Shown piece by piece: positions 1 through 11,432 of a stretch of DNA of 64,000 bases; positions within the stretch are counted from its first letter, which is position 1; each line of letters opens with the position of its first letter. The stretch comes from Cryptomeria japonica (Eukaryota; Streptophyta; Pinopsida; Cupressales; Cupressaceae), in NCBI RefSeq assembly GCF_030272615.1, contig NC_081414.1, forward strand, positions 819,282,396 through 819,346,395. The letters are read 5' to 3'. The notes beneath the pieces are model-generated. The model did not search any database. It had not been told where the DNA came from and worked only from the letters and a program-made list of their open reading frames with translations. The translations under genes were made by a program, and so were the position numbers.

Positions 1-1140
1 TCTTACTAATTATTCTATTTTCCTATTTCTTTAATCATTTTAATCATTTCCTAAATATTAATTAAATATTTATTATTTAATTAATTATGATTAATTCCCC
101 AATTTAAATAATCTTTATTATTTAAACAAATTACTAATTATTCAATTTCTATCTCTAATCATCATTCAATCATTCAACCCTCTTCTAAATATTAATTAAA
201 TATTTATTATTTAATTAATTGTGATTTAATCTTTTAAATTAAATAATATTTACTATTTAATTAAATTCCATTTCTAAATAATTAAATAGTTTCTTTAAAT
301 TATTTAGTTAGCTAGTTAATTCTTCAATTCCAAATCCCCAAATTCTAATTTCGTTCAATTTCATATTCTTCTAATTTCTTCCAAATTCAAATACATGTGC
401 ATGATTTCAAAAACCAAATTGAAAATCAAAGTCAAGTTCTAAATATATTCAAATACTAAATTGAATTAATAAATTCAATATTTGAATTAAAATCTCATGC
501 AAAGATTAAATTAAAAATCTAAATCTAAATGCAAGCACATGCTAAATTAATTAATTCAATCAATTAATTAATTAAATCATTTATCTCTTCAACTTCTATT
601 TCTATCTTTCAGTTAGCTTTTTCTAAATTAAGCTCTCTGTGTCATCTTCTTTAGTTCCATCAATCATTCTTTGTCTTCCTTCATTCAGCTTTTTCTCAAT
701 CAGTTGACTCAATTAATTTATTCAATCTATTGAGTTTCACTCCTACAATCAACAGTTCAACTATCAATTTTCATTTGAGCTCACCTGAGTTCCACCTCTT
801 GATCAATTTGTTCCACCTTTCAATCAATCTCATCCAAAAATCTATAAATTGAGCATCCAATCTCCATTTTCAACAATCATGAACTTCGAATCTTTGTGTC
901 ACTTGCAGGTTACCGGTGCAATATCTAAGAGCCATCATACCACAAAGAGGAGAAGAGTAATGGAAGTTCTACGCAGTCACGAAATAGGGAGTTTTTATTA
1001 ATTTAATTTATAATTCCTATTTCTTAATTGTGTTATTCCATTGTATTGTTTGTTAAATTCTGATTAGGATAAGGATTCATGATTTCCCTTGTTTTTAATT
1101 GATTACTTTGTTAATAGAAGATGAATTTTACATGCGCACA
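1..1140 (+). repeat. 5' LTR of element A (truncated by window start)
   Basis: It aligns with 22270-23382 over its whole length, with small indels and scattered substitutions. It ends in CATGCGCACA directly before the primer binding site. About 110 bp of the LTR start lie outside the window. The first half is extremely AT-rich with repeated TTAATTA and ATTTAATT words. Confidence 0.95.
843..848 (+). promoter_or_regulatory. TATA box of element A 5' LTR
   Basis: TATAAA in the context CTATAAATTGAGC, about 290 bp before the LTR end. The same box occurs in the 3' LTR at 23085-23090 and in B's lower LTR on the other strand. Transcription would start roughly 30 bp downstream; not tested. Confidence 0.6.
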
Positions 1141-1143
1141 TTT

Positions 1144-1155
1144 TGGTGAACTCGA
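1144..1155 (+). other. Primer binding site of element A (TGGTGAACTCGA)
   Basis: It lies three bases after the LTR end, where minus-strand priming occurs. TGG is the expected complement of a tRNA CCA end. The same TGGTGAAC core follows the LTRs of D (33683) and B (60132, minus). I could not assign the tRNA from memory; it is not the initiator-Met site used by the copia elements here. Confidence 0.75.
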
Positions 1156-1260
1156 TCTGAACTAACATCAATTTAACCTTTTCTGTGTTCAGTGTGATTT
1201 TTGTAGATTGTGCAGATTTTTTCATTTTTTTTGCAGGTTGCACGAATTTTGAGAAAAGAT

Positions 1261-2010
1261 TTTCCATCACGCAATCGAGCTTACATCATCAAGCAATCGC
1301 ATAGATAGGATCATGCATTCAACCCTTTGGGGTCACGCATTCGTTCAGATAGGGTCACACAATCGCCCTGTCTAGATCATGCAATCGCCCTTTTGCGATC
1401 ACGCATTCACAGGAAACTTTGTTGTTTAATTTTTTCTTCTGTCTGTTATCTGTTCTATTTAATCCTATCTTAAAATTGGTTAATCCAGGATCAAATTGCT
1501 TTTTATTTCATAATTTGATTAACACTATTTATGGCAAGAAAAGTTCAGTTCAAGATTTTAGGTGCAAGAAGGACGAAACAACAAAGGAGAGAAGCCAAAT
1601 GATATCAAAAAGTTCTCCAGGCAGAAAAATTGATACAGGATTTGGAAGAACAATTGGCCTTAGACAAATATAATAGCCTAGTTCTTTCTTATACAATTAA
1701 ATATGATCTAATCAATATTGAATGGATGATGAGGGATTTGGCTAGGGCTTCACAATTGGTTTCGCAGGTTCCTGATCGGGTTTAGTTTTTCTTATTTTAT
1801 TTTATTTTATTTTTTATTTTAGTTTTAGTTTTTAACTTTTTTTTGTTGTCTGTATTCTATCACGCAATCAAGTTGTTGGTGCTACACAATCAACTAGATA
1901 CCATCACGCATTCAGTCTGTTAGATTTACGCATTCGGTCTATCAGATTCACGCATTCGGTATGTAAATATCACACAATCACTCAGGTAGTATTACACAAT
2001 CGCCTCTGTC
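1261..2010 (+). repeat. Leader region with interspersed CACGCATTCG / CACGCAATCG motifs
   Basis: Two clusters (about 1267-1412 and 1858-2007) contain around fourteen copies of a 9-10 bp word of type CACGCAATCG, CACGCATTCG, CACACAATCG or CATGCATTC, spaced about 20-30 bp. The segment between them has no supported gene; a short open frame at 1419-1673 has no recognisable content. Confidence 0.7.
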
Positions 2011-2117
2011 AAGTTTTGAGTTTCTATTTTTTGTTGGTTTAATTTTACTACTAATCTTCTGTTTGCCACCTGTGGCGGATTCGCAGAGAGGATTAGATTA
2101 GTAATTTTGCATGCACA

Positions 2118-2405
2118 CTTCACACTTCAATTTTTAGTGCTTAAAATCAACAACAGTTAAAACAGACATGCATGGATAACTTCACACTTCAATTTTTAGT
2201 GCTTAAAATCAACAACAGTTAAAAAGGACATGCATGGATAATCTCACACTTCGTTGTTGGTGTTTAAAATGAACATGGGCTAAAATTGACATGCGTGTAT
2301 CTCACACTTGGTTTTTGGTGCTTAAAAATCAACAAATGGTTAAAATTGACATGTATGCCTTCATTCTTGGATTTGGTGTTTAAAATTGACATGCACATGT
2401 GGATC
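2118..2405 (+). repeat. Tandem repeat of about 62 bp in the A leader
   Basis: About five copies of a unit containing CACACTTCAATTTTTAGTG, a TTAAAAT stretch and GACATGCATG. The first two copies are nearly identical and later ones diverge. Element B carries a related array on the - strand at about 58960-59180, so the repeat belongs to the family leader. Confidence 0.8.
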
Positions 2406-3402
2406 TAACACCTAAATTTGGGCTATAAAATGAATGTGAATCAGGCTGCATTAGGTTAAATCAATTTTCATTTTCTTAAGGGAAAAGAACTTTTCATTGT
2501 GTTTGGGGCGGACCTACAGTTGCACTAACTGACTTTCTACCCGCCATTGGGCTCTTGGGAGAAAGAAGGAAGGTGACAATGACATCCAAATTTTCTTTTG
2601 TTCTACGTAGTGAGGGGTATCTTTGACTGGGGATTTCATCACCCCATAGAGGTACTTCAAATTGGGATGCATTGGGGATATCATCTCTCCTAGTGTACTC
2701 TCGAGCGGGTTTTTCGAGCCACTATATAAATATATTGGTTAGGTGGCTAGAGTGTTGAGTGAATTCAACGTATGTGGGGGCCTTCCCTACATCGATAAGC
2801 TCAACTAAAGCCTTAAGTGGCTTGCTCTAAGAATCCATCGTTGGATCGAAACCCCTCAAAACCTAATACTAAGAACCAATTTAGTTGCCAAAAATCCTAC
2901 ATTCAGTGGTTTTGGGAGTGTGGATCGTACCCCATAGATACCCCTCATGTACCTTACATTATGAGATATAAATCCCTCAGTGATAAGATCTTTGGATCTT
3001 CAAGGTAAGAGAGACTGGCATGCCTGAGAAGTGTGTGCCGTGGAGTGGAGCCAATGCTGCCAGACTCTTTATCTGTCCATCTTGTTTTAGTATTTTGTTG
3101 TGGGGGCCTCACTGAATGGTGTCCACTATCTAGCCTAAGATTGTATTCCATGTTTTTTTATGTATCATTGTGATAGACTAGTATTGAGTCAGTCCTTTGG
3201 GCTATTTCAGGCCCTATCCCATGTATCTCTGAATTTTCTGAGATTGTTTGAAAATTGAGTCAGTCAACTATACATACCTACCAGCAATTATTCTCAAATT
3301 TACAAAACATTGTCCTACACATGAAGTTATAGAAAACAAAGTCCATTTTGAAACCAAAACTCAAAAGTCCTTACATACTTGTGACCCTAGGCAGTCTTTT
3401 AC
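2406..3402 (+). other. Non-coding leader of element A
   Basis: No supported gene. The stretch 2500-3010 is conserved in B on the opposite strand (about 58290-58920), including GTGTGGATCGTACCCC, so it is family leader sequence and not random flank. Confidence 0.6.
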
Positions 3403-3665
3403 ATAGTCTTTTGCATAGTCCCACTTACGTCCTCATTATCATCCTACGTCTTTTGCATAGTCCCACTTACATCCTCATTATCATCCTATGTCTTTTTCAT
3501 AGTCCCACTTACATCCTTTTTATCATCCTATGTCTTTTGCAGAGTCCCACTTACATCCTCATTATCGTCCTACGTCTTTTGCATAGTCCCACTTACGTCC
3601 TCATTATCGTCCTACGTCTTTTGCATAGTCCCACTTACGTCCTCATTATCATCCTACATCTTTTT
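3403..3665 (+). repeat. 42-bp minisatellite in the A leader
   Basis: About six tandem copies of a 42-bp unit containing CTTTTGCATAGTCCCACTTA and CCTCATTATC. Because 42 is a multiple of three, the array reads open in one frame as a 14-residue repeat, but I regard that as incidental. B has a degenerate counterpart at about 57600-57990 on the - strand. Confidence 0.85.
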
Positions 3666-3722
3666 TGCATTATCATCCATATTAGTTACATTATCATATA
3701 CGTCTTCATCTAGACCTCATAT

Positions 3723-4049
3723 ATGTCTAAGTCCATTATCAGTTATAGGTTCATAGCATGCGCATTCATGGGTCTCCCAAGTGATGGTTTGCTCCCCTTC
3801 GAGCAATCTAATCTACTTCCAAACGGCGGTCAACAAGAAATCATTGATGGTCTAGCTAACTTATCTTGGGATTTAAGAAGAAGTGCACCTCAATATATAG
3901 GAGTCATACACAAGATAAACATTGAGTCTAGGATTTCCCATATAATTGATAGAAAGATTGAGGCTGAACAACTTCGTCAACAAATGGAAAGACTTGCATT
4001 AGAGAAATCTAGAAATGCTAAAAAGGTCTCACATCAAAATCCTCAATAG
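3723..4049 (+). CDS. Small pre-gag open frame (108 codons), unknown function
   Basis: This intact short frame lies between the minisatellite and gag of element A. The last third is rich in Gln, Glu, Arg and Lys (around EAEQLRQQMERLALEK) and looks able to form a short coiled coil. I recognise no domain. Ogre-type elements of the Tat branch carry an extra frame before gag, so this could be a remnant of one; that is an analogy only. It is in a different phase from gag (gag starts at 4145), and the intervening stretch has stops in this phase. It could also be a chance open frame. The first ATG is used as the start because no better signal is visible. Confidence 0.4.
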   Translation: MSKSIISYRFIACAFMGLPSDGLLPFEQSNLLPNGGQQEIIDGLANLSWDLRRSAPQYIGVIHKINIESRISHIIDRKIEAEQLRQQMERLALEKSRNAKKVSHQNPQ

Positions 4050-4144
4050 AGTCTAGTATAGTCTTGCATACCTCATATTTACATCTACAGTCTAGTGTTA
4101 GTCCATCGTCTTGCATAGAACCACCTTCATATAGGAAATTTTAG

Positions 4145-7100
4145 ATGCCCGTCACAAGGTCACAGAAAGCGAAAGGAATAATGGACCCGAACAACACATG
4201 GTCTATAGACCCTACTTGGAACATGGACATGTCAACAAGTCAAAACTTAGGTACACAGACAATGTCCACCATAAATGAATTACAACAACATTTGACAAAG
4301 GAATAAATTGAGTCTGCACAGCAAGACCCACATGTCCTCATGATCCTAGATGCACTTATACATAGCAATAGGGACAAGTATCTTTCACTATTAATACAAA
4401 ATGGGGCAAAACTACCTGAGGATTTTGATGTCACAAAGATTTTACCACTAGGAAAAACTTTAGGTCAAGATAACGGTCAAACACCACCCTTGACACAAAT
4501 GCAAGCAATGACCTCCAGTTTTCCTCAAAACGTACCTATCCAAACAAATGTCAACACAAATACAAACTTTCAAAGAAGTGTGTCATCCTCAGTGATCAAT
4601 GCTAGTATGACATCACAGAGCATACCAATAATATCAAGTGTCTCAGTACCTAGTGCAACCCAACCTCCAGTTTCCTATTCTATGGGATCCACATATAGTC
4701 AACAAAATGCAAATCTAGGTATTGCCAATACAACAAGTACAACTCAACCAAACATAGGTTCACATATCAGCTATTTCACAGTACCTAGTGAAACGCACAA
4801 CTCACAAGGTTATAATCTTGGTACCTTCCAACAACCTCCTAGTTATGCAACCACGAATCCTTTTGTGGGACATACACAAACACAAGGTATACCTTTGACA
4901 CAAACAAATATTTTGACACAACAAATATAGAATTTGCAACAACAAATGACAACCATGCAAACTGATAATGATAAAAAGAGCTACACAATGCAGGACCTAC
5001 GTCCTTATCCATTCGATCACACATTATACATGTCACCTTTCCCACAACATTTTGAAATGCCCAAATTTGATAGATATTGAGGGAAGGGTGATCCTAGAGA
5101 TCATATCAGAGAATTTTTTACGGCATGTATGGAAGTTGCCTCAGAAGATACTTATCTAATGAGACTATTTCCTAAAAGTTTGGGAGGTCCGGCTTTAGAG
5201 TGGTTTTCACATTTACCACCAACCATCACATCATGGGGAGAATTAGCTGAACAATTTATAGCAAACTTCTCGCACAACATTGATACCCCCATTACTTTGA
5301 TGGACTTATGTGCCGCTAAACAATACAAGAATGAAACATTTGCATCCTTCATACAATGATGGAGGGCTCTCTATAGGAGGTGCAAGACAGTTATCCCAGA
5401 AACAGAGCAAGTGGATATGTTTATAGAAAATTTGATTCCTAAGATTAAATATTTGATACAAATGCAATGTCTAACCACATTCAAACAAATCATAGAAAAG
5501 GCTCTCAAATGTGAGAAGGGATTAGTAGAACAAGGTCTTATTAAGTATGGAAATACCAACAACAATGACAAATCTAAGTTTTGGTCGAAAAACAAAAATG
5601 TGACCAATGATGGTATTGTAGACGCCAGAATGATAAACAGAACTCAACTCGTTTTATCTTTGGGAACGAGTCAGTCAACAAATCCACATATAGGGAATAA
5701 CACAACATCAGCAAATGTAAATGCTACGCAAAACACGAACACAAGATACCCCAAGGTAAACACTCCAAGAAGAAATTACACACCTTTAGGAGAACCAATT
5801 GAGTCAACACTCAAAAAGTTATTACAGACAAACATGATCACTTTACCTAAAGTAAGAGTGTATGAACCAGGTCCTTTCAAACCCACAAGGTGGAATGATA
5901 ATGATTTCTGGGATTATCATAGGACTAAAGGTCACAAAATGGCAAGTTGCTACAAATTGAAAAACTTGGTCCAAGATATGATAGACCAAGGGGACATCAC
6001 AACTGATACCGATAAGACCTCAACAAACACAAATCATATGATTTTTAAGGATCCTTTTGTTAAGCATGACAAGGGAAAAGCTACCACATCAGGTACCCAA
6101 GACAATACAGCTAACTACACAAAGGTCTCATACGACTATACTATTCATGCCATTAGCTCAGGAGATACAACAAACAATTATTCACAAGAAACACCTAATC
6201 AAGAGGACCAATATCAAGATACTCATAGAGATGATCACCAAATTTGCATGATATCTGAAGCACCAAAGTATGATGATGATACAAATCTTTGTCTCAGAGA
6301 CTGGGGACATGATCAACCATCTCACTTAGGTTGGTTTGAAGATGAACTCATTAGACATATTATGGATGTCAAACATACACATCAAGACTATGAAGAGGGA
6401 TTTAACATAAATCTTGATAAAATAGCCTATGATACAAATGATACAATTGCTAGAATCACAATTACTCCCAGAGATAGAGACTATGCAATGGTTACTTGCA
6501 AGTCAAAGGTAACTTTACAAGGGATACCACAAAATCAACCACCAGCAGTAGGGACTTACAATGTAGTTGAGCAACTTAAGAAAACTCCGACACAGATATC
6601 ATTATTCGAACTATTGCATATTTCACCCAATCACATAGCTATACTAGACAAAGCACTTCAAGATTTAGTAGTGGACAGAGATATAGATGAAAATGCCTTC
6701 CAGTCTATGGTAGGAAATCTGACACAAGGCACACGCATTGCATTCACAAAACAAGATATTCCTAGTGATAAATTGCTTCATAATGATCCACTACATCTGG
6801 AAGCTTACATTCATAAGAAAAGAATCAGAAGAGTACTCATAGATGGGTGAGCCAGTCTCAATATTTGTACTTTAAAGCTGGTCAAAGCATTGGGATATTC
6901 TGAACTTCACATTGATTTTTCCAAAAGGATAAATATCAAGGCTTATGATGATGAAGAACGTCCATCTAAAGGCATTGTAACATTACCTATACAAGTAGGA
7001 CCAATAACAACAGAGGTTGTTTTTCAACTCTTGGACAGAGAACTGGGATATAACATGTTATTGGGCCTCCCACGGATCCACACCATGCAAGCAGTACCAT

Positions 7101-7348
7101 CCACATTTCATCAGTGTATCAAATTCCCATACAATGGTATTGAAATCACCATAAAGGGCGATCCAAATCTGTTCCAACATTACAATTATCTGAAAGACAA
7201 TGTGGATAATCAGATACCTATCAATCAAGCCACACCTCACTACACAGCTAGAAGTATTAAAGATCACAAAAACAAAAAAAGATATGCCTACAACGTCCTC
7301 CTTACAAATAAAGGATATGGGTTGTGGAGAGTACTCTATTGCAAATAA
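4145..7348 (+). pseudogene. gag: gag-protease of element A (Ty3/gypsy), decayed
   Basis: One phase runs from an ATG at 4145 to TAA at 7346, broken by stops at 4304, 4928, 5078, 5357 and 6848. The N-terminal third is Gln/Asn/Thr/Ser-rich. The capsid-type gag domain spans about 5040-5520, with a GKGDPRDHI segment and ALEWFSHLPP. A Tat-type knuckle follows at 5910-5955 with the pattern x-x-H-x4-GH-x4-C, but its first Cys is replaced by Trp. An acidic linker leads to an aspartic protease around 6826-7130: the catalytic LIDG motif is followed directly by a stop at 6848, and the conserved LLGLPRIH flap-side motif is intact near 7060. Gag would package the RNA and the protease would cut the polyprotein in cytoplasmic particles. 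The copy cannot make a full product. Confidence 0.88.
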
Positions 7349-7364
7349 TTTAAGTGGGAAATAG

Positions 7365-8759
7365 TTGTCTCTTTCTCCTAAGTCCTTTGGGAAACCTCAC
7401 AGTATAGTGCAAAAGCAAGACGTTGGAAAAGAAATTGTCACATACACAGATTCATGCTCTTTCATTAGATGGGGTGACTTACAAGAAGAATCCCTAAACG
7501 GAGATGTTAACCATTGGATATACAGAGAAGAAGATCATATGACAATGCCCAGAATACACATAGATCAGTATGGCAATGGATTCAAAATACTCCAAAGACA
7601 TGGATATGATGGTACCACAAGCCTGGGGTTATAGAAACAAGGAAGACTAGAACTTGTTGTTCCTAATGATAATCCAGGGAATCAAGGATTAGGATACAAG
7701 CATGTACAACATATTACCGAAGCAAGACAGCGTACTCTTGATATACTAAATCAACCAAGAAAAACAACAGATTATAGGTCACACAAGAATTTGTCCACAC
7801 AGGCGCCTCCATCTTCATCTCAAATGAGTAATCAAGTACATACATCACCAAGTGAAGAATTGGATGGGGAAGACATGAGACAACTCTTGCAAGAACCTAC
7901 CACTGAGTTACAAAATAATGCAGTTATTGACACAATAGTACAACCTAATATGGCAACAGATGCAAGATTACCCTCACCACCTGAATCCCACCCATGGTTA
8001 TTGTCACTACTTCTACCATGAGAAGCAACTCAGGCTCAACCTAATGAAATAGATGAAGAAATATTGCAAAGGCTTATACCAGGCTTAAGAAGGGTCACTA
8101 ATGTGCAAAGAAGACCAGTCAATCTACAACATAATTAGGGACAGGAACAAGAAGAAATGAGTGATGATAACTCATATGATGAAACATATATTGAAAGTGA
8201 GATAGACTCTCATGATTACGAATTCTTATCACTCCATGATTCTAGCCCACCAGAAAGTGTAATATTAAGGAATCAAATAAGGATTATACAGGATGAAGAT
8301 ACACAAAACCAGTCAAACAATCAAGTCTTCATGTTATCCGAGTCTACTAAAGAAGGGACTAATGATTTACCCCTAGTACATTCACACTTGATTGATTGGG
8401 GGCAAGAAGGAAAACCAATGCTAGATTGGTTTGAAAACAACGAAGCAATTTTAGAATTTCTAGGAGTTAGAGAGGGATTTCCGCAAGGTGATCATAAAGC
8501 AAGGTTTGCTATAGACCTAAATAGAATGGAATACTTTGGAGAAGAAAGTACTTCTCCAATAGAAGATAAGGATCAAACCACCCATAATGACAAAAGTGAC
8601 TTGGGTAATCTTCCTATGGAAAGAGAAAGTTCAGTATTACTTAAAGAGGAAACAAAAGAAGTAAACATAGCAGAAGGGGAGGTTGTACATAACATCCATC
8701 TAGCAAAATCACTAAGCAAAGAAGAAAAAGATAGATTCATTCATTTTTTCAAGCAATGA
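7365..8759 (+). pseudogene. pol N-terminal linker of element A with G-patch-like motif
   Basis: This lies in a different phase from gag-protease and continuous in phase with the RT that follows, with stops at 7632, 8019, about 8136 and 8757. At about 7571-7695 the spacing of Gly and aromatic residues (GFKILQRHGY, then LGL, QGR and GLGY) matches the G-patch, an RNA-binding or helicase-cofactor module. A Ser/Pro/Gln-rich stretch follows. An acidic part contains IDWGQEGKPMLDWFE (about 8389-8435), which resembles a segment before the protease (about 6295-6340). The role of the linker is unknown. Whether pol was normally reached by frameshifting, or the phase change is damage around 7340-7365, cannot be decided from one copy. 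Confidence 0.65.
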
Positions 8760-10150
8760 CCTATCAACTTTGCTTTGTACTATTCAGACATGCTGGGCTT
8801 AAACTTTGAATTAGTGTTACATCACTTACCATTGATACCAAGAGTTGAACCTTACGAGCAAAAATTGAGAAAAATGCATCCAAGTATCGCATTACTGGTT
8901 AAAATAGAACTACAAAAGTTGTTGGATGTAGGTTTTATTAGATCTATTGACTATGCGGAATGGATATCCAACCTGGTACCTGTGACTAAGCCCACAGGAG
9001 GCATAAGAATCTGTACTGATTTTTGAGATCTAAATAAAGCTTGTCCTAAGGATGACTTCCCACTACCCAATATTGACATGATAGTGGACCTAACAGCTGG
9101 AAATGAGATGCTATCCTTAATGGATGGTTTTTTAGGATACAACCAGATTAAAATTGTACTAGAAGATCAACATAAAATGGCCTTTACATGCCCATGGGGA
9201 ACGTACTGCTGGAATGTGATGCCATTTGGTCTTAAAAACGCTAGAGCAACATACCAAAGAGCCATGACAATGTTGTTTCATGGAATGATCCATAACATAA
9301 TGGAAGATTACATGGATGACATATTGGCTAAATCACAAACTAGGGAAAGTCACCTTGCGATTCTTACACAAATATTTGATCGGTTGGAAAAGTATAATGT
9401 CAGATTAAACTCAAAGAAATGTGTGTTTGGCATAACAACAAGTAAACTGTTAGCGTTTATAGTATCAAATAGAGGAATTGAAATAGACCATGCCAAGGTC
9501 AAGGCAATCATTGATATGCAACCTCCGTCAACACTTAAACAACTTAGAGGGTTACAAGGAAGATTGCAATCCATAAGGAGATTCATAGCACAATTGGCAG
9601 ATAAGTGTCACCCATTCCAACATTTACTCAAGAAAGGAATTACTTTTAAATGGACAAAACAATGCCAGGAAGCTTTCCAAGCTCTGAAAGATTATCTTTT
9701 GAACACACTAGTGTTAATATCTCCTACTCTAGGACAACCTCTATTGTTATACATATCAGCAACAAACTCAGCTCTAGGAGCTCTATTGGCACAACACGAC
9801 AAAAATGGAAAAGAAAGAGCCATTTACTATATAAGTAGGACTCTAATCAGCTATGAGATTAATTATACCCCCATAGAGTGAGCATGCTTAGTAGTAATCT
9901 TTGCATCACAAAATCTCAGACATTACATGTTGAGTCATAAGGTACAACTCATTGCACGCTTTGACCCACTCAAGTATCTATTGAGCAGAGCAACATTGAC
10001 CAGGCGATTAACTGAGTGGGTTACAATCTTGAGCAAGTTTGATATAGAATATATAGACATAAAATCCATCAAAGGACAAATCATAGTAGATCAATTAGCA
10101 GAGGCTCCTATACAGGATAGTCATCCGTTGCTAATAGACTTTCTAGATGA
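8760..10150 (+). pseudogene. pol: Reverse transcriptase and RNase H of element A
   Basis: RT begins with a PYEQKLRKMHP segment near 8849, followed by the template-grip region NLVPVTKPTGGIRICTDF (stop at 9024), PFGLKNARATYQRAM, and the catalytic YMDD at 9309-9320. The connection and first RNase H run from about 9640 to 10130 (YISATNSALGALLAQ, then AIYYISRTL), with a stop at 9879. RT copies element RNA into DNA in the virus-like particle and RNase H removes the RNA strand. Order and motifs are those of Ty3/gypsy. Residues expected to bind metal are kept; only stops kill the frame. It is in phase with the linker before it and the second RNase H after it. Confidence 0.92.
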
Positions 10151-10173
10151 ATTTGTGTTTACATTAACTACCT

Positions 10174-10606
10174 CAGTAATGTGGAAATTATACTTTGATG
10201 GGTCATATACAAATCACGGATCTGGAGTAGGCATTCTCTTCATTACTCCTCAAGGGGATATTATACCTAAGTCATTTAGGATCAATTTCCCATGCACCAA
10301 CAATATGGCTGAATATGAAGCTCTCCTTATAGGGCTTCGTACAACTATACAATGGAAAATATAAGAGTTACAAGTCTATGGTGATTCGTAGTTGATTGTA
10401 AACTAGGTCAATGATGATTACAACACGAAGGATGACAAACTCATGCCTTATAAGAAGTTGGTCGAAGATTACAAGGAGCACTTCAACAAAATTACCTTTG
10501 AACAAATCCCAAGAATACAAAACAATGCAGCAGATGTAATGGCAACCATAAGATCTCTTTTGAATATGCCTACTAACGAAACTCAGTTTGAGTTTATCAT
10601 AAAATA
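10174..10606 (+). pseudogene. Second (archaeal-type) RNase H domain of element A
   Basis: A second RNase H follows the first: WKLYFDGSYTNHGSGVGI with the first catalytic Asp, then FPCTNNMAEYEALLIGL with the catalytic Glu, then a VYGDS segment with the next Asp, and NNAADVMA near the end. Stops lie at 10362 and nearby. A second RNase H between the first one and integrase is the diagnostic feature of the Tat branch. In the family it is thought to have been added later, the older RNase H serving as a connecting domain. Confidence 0.82.
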
Positions 10607-10719
10607 GTTAATGCTATCTGCATATGAGACTCCCTTATCAGACTATGTATGTGCAATTCTGGGTCTAGAATCACCTTGGTACAATGAAATATATGCATAT
10701 TTACACACCTAATACATGT

Positions 10720-11432
10720 CACCGGATCTGTCCAGAAGTCAAAAGAAGACCTTTATTCATCAGGCATCTAGATACACCATTATAGCTGATACTTTGTATA
10801 GAAAGGGTTTTGATGGAACTCTTCTCCGATGTCTAGATAAGAATGAAGCACATCTTGCTTTAAAATAAGTCCATGATGGAATCTATGGGGCTAACCAAAG
10901 TGGTCCGCCATTGTCAAAGAAATTGCTGAGAATAGGGTATTACTAGCCAACAATGGAAAAAGATGCTTACAAGTATGTACAGAAGTGTAAACAATGCCAA
11001 ATGCATGGAGACCTTATTCATGCACCAACACAAGATCTTCAACCCATCACACCACCATGGCCATTTTCACAATGGGGATTAGATCTAGTGGGTAAAATCA
11101 ACCCTACTTCTTCTAATGGGCACAAGTTTATCTTGACAGCCACTGAATACTTTACTAAGTGGGTTGAGGCGATTCCTTTAACATACACCACTAGAAAGTA
11201 GATAACGAAATTCATGCTCAACTACATTATATGTAGATATAGAATTCCAATGTGCTTTGTTACAGATAATGGGCATCCATTTAAAAACTAGGAAGTGAAA
11301 GAGATGTGTGACAAATTCCACATACAACAGAGATTTGCCATGCCATATTATCCACAAATTAATGGGCAAGCAGAGGCTACAAATAAAACAATATTGAAAA
11401 TTCTTAAGAAAGTAGTAACTGACACAAGACGG
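10720..11432 (+). pseudogene. Integrase of element A, N-terminal and core part
   Basis: The zinc-binding part includes HDGIYGANQSG (about 10873-10905; the second His of the usual pattern is not obvious) and KCKQCQ near 10984. The core shows GLDLVG (first Asp, about 11080), FVTDNGHPF (second Asp, about 11258) and NGQAEATNK (Glu, about 11363). Stops occur at about 10867, 10945, 11199 and 11291. The frame is cut after DTRR by element E and resumes at 19047. Integrase joins element DNA to the chromosome in the nucleus. Confidence 0.88.

Noticed and set aside
3348-3713. 121-codon open frame with a 14-residue Leu/Ile/Ser repeat
   Set aside because: It is the in-frame reading of a 42-bp DNA minisatellite; the open frame follows from unit length, and there is no other sign of a protein.
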